The notes beneath the pieces are model-generated. The model did no database searches, was not told the DNA's origin, and worked only from the letters and a program-made list of their open reading frames with translations. This document shows positions 1 to 5,117 of a stretch of 5,117 bases of DNA, piece by piece. Each line of letters starts with the position of its first letter. Position 1 is the stretch's first letter. A program made the position numbers and the translations under genes. Where the stretch lies: NCBI GenBank assembly GCA_015494165.1, contig WGBS01000068.1, positions 1 through 5,117 on the forward strand, read 5' to 3'. The stretch is from Gammaproteobacteria bacterium. GTDB taxonomy: Bacteria > Pseudomonadota > Gammaproteobacteria > S144-34.

Positions 1-66
1 GTTCACGCACACGGAAGTACGTGGCGATATTAGGAAAAATCAGAACGGCCGCAAAGCACTTCAGCG
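1..66. other. Lower-GC left flank, no assigned gene
   Basis: This stretch is clearly richer in A and T than the rest of the window (for example around 26-42), so it is either true intergenic DNA or the tail of a neighbouring gene of different origin. On the plus strand one frame is open from base 2 to a TGA at 68-70 (22 residues, ending GRKALQR), and another is open from base 3 to a TAG at 81-83. The minus strand is also open across much of it. None of these fragments is long enough to recognise. The first stop falls at the left foot of the inverted repeat at 67-95, which would suit a gene end followed by a hairpin, but this is only an inference. Confidence 0.35.
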
Positions 67-95
67 CTGATCAATCCGCGTAGCGGATTGATCAG
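67..95. repeat. Perfect 13-bp inverted repeat with 3-base loop (hairpin)
   Basis: The left arm CTGATCAATCCGC (67-79) is the exact reverse complement of the right arm GCGGATTGATCAG (83-95), with GTA as the loop. A perfect 13-bp stem is far from chance, and it lies in the only non-coding part of the left flank. No run of T follows on the plus strand, nor on the minus strand beyond 67, so it is not a classical intrinsic terminator. It could still protect or end an upstream transcript. It could also be a copy of a dispersed intergenic palindrome, or a structured 5' leader or operator of the transporter operon that starts 56 bases downstream. The structure is certain; the role is not. Confidence 0.85.
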
Positions 96-146
96 AGGCA
101 CCTAGCCCAGCCGCTTGCGCCGCCGCCGGGCGCGGGCAAGACTGTG

Positions 147-158
147 CGCCCATGGGCG
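147..158. promoter_or_regulatory. 12-bp palindrome centred on the operon's first start codon
   Basis: CGCCCATGGGCG reads the same on both strands and contains the ATG at 152-154. In RNA, GCGCCC (146-151) could alternatively pair with GGGCGC (128-133) around a 12-base loop that abuts the start codon. No convincing Shine-Dalgarno sequence is visible in front of this ATG. Either fold could limit ribosome access to the first gene of the operon. In DNA this GC-rich short palindromes are common, so a regulatory role is only a suggestion. Confidence 0.2.
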
Positions 159-1264
159 AGGCAGCCGAGGCGGCGCGGCTCGCGCTCGAGCCCGCGGGCG
201 AGGGCGCCGCGCGCACGCGCACGGCGGGGGCCTGGACCGTGCGCGGCATCGAGGCGCTCGCGCGCGCCCCGCTGCCGGCGGCACCCACGGGCGCCCGCGT
301 CGTCCTCGACGGCAGTGCCGTCGCCGCCCTCGACACCGCCGGCGCCTGGCTGCTGTGGCGCATCGCCGGCCGCGAGGCCGAGCTCGAGGGCTGGCGTCCG
401 GGCTTCGCCGCCCTGCTCGAGCTCGTGCGCCGCCACACCGGCCTCGGCCTGCCGCCCGAGGCGCGCAGGCCCGGGCCGCTCGCCGCGCTCGGCGCGCGCG
501 TGGTGCGCCAGGCGCGCGAGGCCTGGTCGCTCGTCGCCTTCGTGGGCGCGGTGGCGCTCGACCTCGCGCGCGCGCTCGCGCGCCCCCGCCGTCTGCGCCC
601 CGGCCTCGCGCTGCAGGAGGTGCAGGCTGCGGGCGTCAGCGCGCTGCCCATCGTCGGCCTGCTCGCCTTCCTCATGGGCATCGTCATCGCCTACCAGGGC
701 GGCGTGCAGCTGCGCAGCTACGGCGCCAACATCTTCGTCGCCGACCTCGTGGGGCTCTCGGTGCTGCGCGAGATCGCCCCCCTCATCACCGCCATCCTGC
801 TCGCGGGCCGCAGCGGATCCGCCTACACGGCGCAGATCGGCACCATGCGCGTGACCGAGGAGATCGACGCCCTGCGCACGCTGGGCCTCTCGCCGCTCGA
901 GATCCTGGTGGCGCCGAAGCTCCTCGGGCTGGTGCTCGCCCTGCCGCTGCTCACGGTCTACGCCGACGCCCTCGGCGTCGCCGGCGGGATGCTGATGGCG
1001 CAGTGGGTGCTCGAGGTCAGCCCGCCGGCCTTCGTCGAGCGCCTGCACCAGGCCGTGGACCTCTCGGACTACCTGGTCGGCGTCGGCAAGGCCCCCGTGT
1101 TCGCCGCCCTCATCGCCCTCGTCGGCTGCCACCGCGGCTTCCTCGCCGGCGCGAGCGCCGACAGCGTCGGGCGCCAGACCACGCTCAGCGTGGTGCAGGC
1201 GATCTTCCTCATCATCGTCACCGACGCGGCATTCTCGGTGGTCTTCAGCTGGCTGGGGCTGTGA
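152..1264 (+). CDS. STAS-MlaE fusion permease of an MCE lipid ABC transporter
   Basis: This 370-residue protein is the transmembrane subunit of an MCE/Mla-type lipid ABC transporter in the inner membrane. Residues about 25-100 look like a STAS domain, with VVLDGSAVAALDTAG at 50-64; the DTAG matches the DTGG region of E. coli MlaB that carries its conserved Thr. Residues about 120-370 are the MlaE permease domain, with hydrophobic segments near 163-182, 195-218, 250-282, 308-325 and 345-369. The EEIDALRTLG segment (236-245) is the conserved cytoplasmic coupling loop of the family. MlaE alone is about 260 residues, so the extra length is the STAS domain. The ATG at 152 is the only one before Met175; a GTG at 239 would cut into the STAS fold. 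It is the first gene of the operon, and its TGA overlaps the GTG of the ATPase gene by four bases. I am sure of the family; the substrate is unknown. Confidence 0.93.
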   Translation: MGEAAEAARLALEPAGEGAARTRTAGAWTVRGIEALARAPLPAAPTGARVVLDGSAVAALDTAGAWLLWRIAGREAELEGWRPGFAALLELVRRHTGLGLPPEARRPGPLAALGARVVRQAREAWSLVAFVGAVALDLARALARPRRLRPGLALQEVQAAGVSALPIVGLLAFLMGIVIAYQGGVQLRSYGANIFVADLVGLSVLREIAPLITAILLAGRSGSAYTAQIGTMRVTEEIDALRTLGLSPLEILVAPKLLGLVLALPLLTVYADALGVAGGMLMAQWVLEVSPPAFVERLHQAVDLSDYLVGVGKAPVFAALIALVGCHRGFLAGASADSVGRQTTLSVVQAIFLIIVTDAAFSVVFSWLGL

Positions 1265-2049
1265 CGGACGCGGGCGGCGAGACGGTCATCCGGCTGGAGG
1301 GCGTGGAGACGCGCTTCGGCCCCCAGCGCGTGCACGCCGGCATCGACCTCGAGGTGCGCCGCGGCGAGATCTTCGCCCTGGTCGGCGGCAGCGGCTCGGG
1401 CAAGACCACGCTGCTGCGGGTGATGCTGCTGCTGCACCGCCCGAGCGCCGGGCGCGTGGTGCTGCTCGGCCACGACGCGGCGCGCACCTCGGAGCACGAG
1501 CTCCTCGCGCTGCGCCGGCGCATGGGCGTGCTCTTCCAGCACGATGCGCTGTTCAGCGGCCTCAGCCTGCTCGAGAACGTGATGGTCCCGCTGCGCGAGC
1601 ACACGCGCCTGCCCGAGGCGCTCGCGCGCGAGCTCGCGCTGCTCAGGCTTGCGCTCGTCGGCCTGGCCCCCGAAACTGGGCCGCGGCTGCCCGAGGCGCT
1701 GAGCGGCGGCATGCGCAAGCGCGGCGCGCTCGCGCGCGCGCTGGCGCTCGATCCGGAGCTGCTGTTCCTGGACGAGCCCACCGCCGGCCTCGACCCGGAC
1801 GCCGCCGGCGCCTTCGACGAGCTGGTGCTGCGGCTGCGCGACGCCCTCGGGCTGACGGTGGTGCTGGTGACGCACGATCTGGACACGCTGATGCGCATCG
1901 CCGACCGCATCGCGCTGCTCGCCGACGGGCGTATCGCCGCCCTCGGCACGCGCGAGGAGGTGCTCGCGAGCGGGCACCCGGCGGCACGGCGCTTCTTCCA
2001 CGGCCCGCGCGGGGTCGCCGCCAGGGAGCGGGCATGGAGCCGCGCCTGA
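1261..2049 (+). CDS. MlaF-like ABC transporter ATP-binding protein
   Basis: This 262-residue cytoplasmic ATPase powers the transporter. Nearly all signature motifs are readable: Walker A GGSGSGKTT (42-50), Q-loop Gln93 in LFQHDALF, ABC signature LSGGMRKR (147-154), Walker B LLFLDEP (167-173), D-loop AGLDP (175-179) and the H-loop His205 in VTHD. The LSGGM signature and the LFQ..ALFSGLSLLENV stretch (91-106) are typical of the MlaF/Ttg2A group. The protein ends about 15 residues after HPAARRFFHG (239-248), and the MlaF tail that contacts the partner subunit is missing. The start is the GTG at 1261, inside the GTGA that also ends the permease gene, so translation is probably coupled. The frame stays open far upstream, antisense-like and Arg/Ala-rich, but that part is an out-of-frame shadow of the permease gene. 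The gene overlaps the MCE gene by 16 bases. Confidence 0.94.
   Translation: MTDAGGETVIRLEGVETRFGPQRVHAGIDLEVRRGEIFALVGGSGSGKTTLLRVMLLLHRPSAGRVVLLGHDAARTSEHELLALRRRMGVLFQHDALFSGLSLLENVMVPLREHTRLPEALARELALLRLALVGLAPETGPRLPEALSGGMRKRGALARALALDPELLFLDEPTAGLDPDAAGAFDELVLRLRDALGLTVVLVTHDLDTLMRIADRIALLADGRIAALGTREEVLASGHPAARRFFHGPRGVAARERAWSRA
2023..2028 (+). promoter_or_regulatory. Ribosome binding site for the MCE gene
   Basis: AGGGAG lies inside the ATPase coding sequence and ends five bases before the ATG at 2034. It is one of the better Shine-Dalgarno matches in the operon and supports 2034 as the start of the MCE gene, hence a 16-base overlap with the upstream gene. Confidence 0.5.
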
Positions 2050-2975
2050 GCTACGCCGCCGTCGGCGCCTTCGTGCTGCTGCTCGCGGGGGCGCTGATCG
2101 CCGGCGTGCTGTGGCTTTCGGCCGGCGGCCTGCGCCGCGACTACGCCGTCTACCACATCTACATGGCCGAGTCGGTCGCGGGGCTCAACGTGGACGCCCC
2201 GGTGAAGTACCGCGGCGTCGACGTCGGGCGCGTGCGCCGCATCGAGCTGGTCCCGGACGGCCCGGTGCGCGTGCGCATCGTCGCCGCGATCCGCCGCGAC
2301 GTGCCCATCAAGGCCGACACCGTGGCCACGCTGCGCGTGCAGGGCCTGACGGGCATCGCCTACGTCGAGCTCGAGGGCGGCAGCCACGAGGCACCGCCCC
2401 TGCGCGCGCGGCCGGGTGAGCCCGTGCCCGTGATCCCGAGCCGCCCCTCCTTCCTCTCCCAGCTCGACACCCACCTCGACGAACTCATCGGCAACCTCAA
2501 CCGCGCGGCGGCCGCGGTGGCGCGCCTGCTGGACGAGGAGACCCGCACCCGCCTCCAGGCGACGCTCGCCAACGCCGAGCGCCTCACCGCCTCGCTCGCG
2601 CGCAGCGTCGAGCGCCTCGACCGCACGCTGGCCGCGGCGGCGCGCGCCGCCGACGCCGCCGCCGAGACCGCGCGCCGCGCGGGACCGGCGCTGGAGGGCA
2701 TCGAGCGCAGCGCCGCCGCCATCGAGCGCATGGCCGACTCGCTCGCGCGCACCGGCGAGCGCCTGGGCGAGGACTACGGGCGGCTCGCCGGCGAGCTCGG
2801 GGCGGCCGCCGACGAGACGCTGCCCGAGCTCGCGGCCCTCGTCGCCGACCTGCGCGAGGCCGCGGCGGGCCTGCGGCAGTTCAGCCGGCGGCTGGAGGAG
2901 GACCCGCGCATCCTGCTGTTCGGGGCGCCGCCCGGCACCCCGGGTCCCGGCGAGGAGGAGGAGCCGAAAAGGTGA
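2034..2975 (+). CDS. MlaD-like MCE-domain protein with long helical tail
   Basis: This 313-residue substrate-binding subunit is anchored in the inner membrane and faces the periplasm. Residues 9-29 form one hydrophobic helix (AVGAFVLLLAGALIAGVLWL). Residues about 38-116 are a single MCE domain, with the typical AGLNVDAPVKYRGVDVGRV (49-67) and LRVQGLTGIAYVELEGG (100-116). Residues about 140-287 are Ala/Arg/Glu-rich with heptad-like spacing and are probably a long helix or coiled coil. The end, EEDPRILLFG (288-297) followed by a Pro/Gly/Glu tail, recurs in this MCE subfamily. MCE proteins assemble as hexameric rings, and the long tail could extend as a tube towards the outer membrane. E. coli MlaD is about 183 residues, so the difference lies in the tail. 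The gene overlaps the ATPase gene by 16 bases and the lipoprotein gene by 4. Confidence 0.93.
   Translation: MEPRLSYAAVGAFVLLLAGALIAGVLWLSAGGLRRDYAVYHIYMAESVAGLNVDAPVKYRGVDVGRVRRIELVPDGPVRVRIVAAIRRDVPIKADTVATLRVQGLTGIAYVELEGGSHEAPPLRARPGEPVPVIPSRPSFLSQLDTHLDELIGNLNRAAAAVARLLDEETRTRLQATLANAERLTASLARSVERLDRTLAAAARAADAAAETARRAGPALEGIERSAAAIERMADSLARTGERLGEDYGRLAGELGAAADETLPELAALVADLREAAAGLRQFSRRLEEDPRILLFGAPPGTPGPGEEEEPKR
2952..2963 (+). promoter_or_regulatory. Ribosome binding site for the lipoprotein gene
   Basis: Four GAG repeats give a strong AGGAGG-type Shine-Dalgarno match whose last base is eight bases before the GTG at 2972. The same bases encode the four consecutive Glu residues at the end of the MCE protein. 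It supports the GTG start, which otherwise would be in doubt because it overlaps the upstream stop codon. Confidence 0.6.
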
Positions 2976-3612
2976 GCACGCACGCCCGTCGTGGCCCGCA
3001 CAGCCGGCCGGTACGCGCCGCGGCCCTGCTGCTGCCCGCGCTGCTCGCCGCCTGCGCCGCCCTGCCCGTGGAGCGCCCGGCGGGTGAGGGCCCGGCACGC
3101 TACCTGCTCGCGCCGGCGCAACCGCCGCCGGGAAGCGGCGCGCGGGCGGACGGGCCCGTGCTCGAGGTCATGCGCGTGCGCGCCGCGCCCGGCTTCGAGG
3201 GCGACGCCATGCGCTATGTGCGCCGCCCGCGCCGCCTCGAGGCCTACGCGCGGGGCCGCTGGGCGGACGCGCCGGCGCGCATGTTGCAGCCCGCGGTGGT
3301 GGATACGCTCGCCGCCGCGAGCCTCTTCCGCGCGGTGGTCGCGGGCCCCAGCCCCGCCCGCGCCGCCCTGCGGCTCGACCTCAGGCTGCTCGCGCTCTAC
3401 CACGACCTCGCCGCCGAGCCCCCGGGCGTGCGCCTCGTGCTGCGCGCGGCGCTGGTCGAGCGCCGCAGCCGCCGGGTGCTCGCCACACGCCGCATCGAGG
3501 CTTCGGCCCCGGCGCCGGCCGACGGCGCCGGGGCGGCGGCCGACGGTGCCGCGCGCGCACTCGATGCCGCGCTCGCCGAGCTCGTGCGCTTTTGCCGCGA
3601 GGCGCTCGCGGC

Positions 3613-4647
<1,035 letters not shown>

Positions 4648-4673
4648 GGCGCAAAGTGTACGGTAGCCCGGCC

Positions 4674-5117
4674 ATGGACACGCAGCCCAGGGCACGAAGT
4701 CCGGTGCCGCCGCTCGCGGTGGTCGCGGGCTGCGTCACGCGTGACCGGCTGTTCGTCGACGGCGAGCCGCTCGCACCGCGCATCGGGGGTGCGGTGTGGT
4801 ACGCCGGCCGCGCGCTGCGCGCGCTCGGCTTCCACGTGCGCGCCGTCTACCGCCGCGCGTCGCGCGACGCCGACCTCGACGAGGCCCTCGCCGAGGCGGG
4901 CCTCTCGCCGCGACCCGAGCCCGCGCGGCGCACCGCGGTCTTCGAGCTCGACTACCGCGGCGCCGGTGGCACGCTCGCCGAGCTGAGGGCGCCCGCGCTG
5001 GCCGAGCCCGTGCCCGCCGAGGCCGTCGTCGCCGCCGCGGCCGGCGCCGCCCTGCTCCACCTGGGCCCGCTCCACCCGCAGGACCTGGATCCCGCCCTGT
5101 GGCGGCGCCTGCTGCGG
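4674..5117 (+). CDS. PfkB/ribokinase-like sugar kinase, N-terminal part
   Basis: The frame from the ATG at 4674 is open for 148 codons to the window edge, so the gene is cut off at its 3' end. The start of a PfkB-type kinase fold is visible: a first strand LAVVAGCVTRDRLFVDG (14-30), the Gly-Gly substrate motif with its helix GGAVWYAGRALRALGFHVRAV (38-58), a lid-like strand TAVFELDYRG (87-96), and LLHLGPLHPQDLD (127-139), which resembles the same region in many uncharacterised PfkB proteins. The ATP-binding site and catalytic Asp of the family (DTxGAGD) would lie beyond the window, so activity and substrate cannot be judged. The gene diverges from dusA with 26 bases between the start codons. 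A start at the GTG 4704 or 4719 is possible, but 4674 is the only ATG. Confidence 0.72.
   Translation, partial: MDTQPRARSPVPPLAVVAGCVTRDRLFVDGEPLAPRIGGAVWYAGRALRALGFHVRAVYRRASRDADLDEALAEAGLSPRPEPARRTAVFELDYRGAGGTLAELRAPALAEPVPAEAVVAAAAGAALLHLGPLHPQDLDPALWRRLLR

Noticed and set aside
2..31. Sigma-70-like promoter: TTCACG (2-7) and GATATT (26-31), 18-base spacer
   Set aside because: Each hexamer matches the consensus at only four of six positions and the hairpin would fall in the leader; it is the best candidate near the operon but too weak to report.
67..95. Intrinsic terminator
   Set aside because: The stem is excellent but no T-run follows on either strand, so I report only the inverted repeat.
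562..586. Alternating CG run that could adopt Z-DNA
   Set aside because: Such runs occur throughout the window's coding DNA as a result of composition and Arg/Ala codons; nothing marks this one out.
115..1260. Long in-frame extension upstream of the ATPase start
   Set aside because: The frame is open because stops are rare in such GC-rich DNA; the translation is Arg/Ala/Pro-rich low complexity and lies over the well-recognised permease gene in another frame.
3517..3551. Near-repeat of 14 bases (3517-3530 and 3538-3551, one mismatch) spaced 21 bases
   Set aside because: It lies in an Ala/Gly/Asp-rich part of the lipoprotein gene and is well explained by codon bias and low-complexity protein sequence.

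Overview
The window is very GC-rich coding DNA, well above 70% G+C by eye, with almost no intergenic space. The proteins point to a Gram-negative proteobacterium, most likely a high-GC gammaproteobacterium. The evidence is an inner-membrane MCE/Mla-type lipid transporter with an outer-membrane-type auxiliary lipoprotein, and a DusA-type tRNA dihydrouridine synthase. I cannot name the genus from sequence alone.

Layout. Bases 1-151 are non-coding as far as I can tell. The first ~100 are visibly less GC-rich than the rest and hold a perfect 13-bp inverted repeat with a 3-base loop (67-95). Bases 152-3703 are a compact plus-strand four-gene operon: (1) a permease with an N-terminal STAS domain fused to an MlaE-type domain, (2) an MlaF-like ATPase, (3) a single-MCE-domain MlaD-like protein with a long helical tail, and (4) an ABC-transport auxiliary lipoprotein. 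Every junction overlaps, by 4, 16 and 4 bases. Bases 3613-4647 on the minus strand encode DusA, whose 3' end overlaps the lipoprotein gene's 3' end by 91 bases. From 4674 a PfkB/ribokinase-like gene runs rightward off the window, divergent from dusA and only 26 bases from its start codon.

How the genes work together. The four operon genes together make a complete MCE transporter. The permease dimer and ATPase dimer would sit in the inner membrane. The MCE protein is anchored there by one N-terminal helix and would form a ring with a helical periplasmic extension. The lipoprotein would dock it at the outer membrane. Substrates of this family are phospholipids or other hydrophobic molecules, but the sequence does not show the direction of transport. 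The arrangement differs from E. coli mlaFEDCB: the STAS domain is fused to the permease rather than being a separate MlaB, there is no MlaC-like periplasmic carrier, and the ATPase lacks the long MlaF C-terminal tail. dusA and the kinase are probably unrelated housekeeping or metabolic neighbours.

I see no CRISPR array, RNA gene, insertion sequence or clearly undescribed system. The points most worth a second look are the STAS-permease/short-ATPase architecture, the left-edge hairpin in low-GC DNA, and the 91-base convergent overlap.
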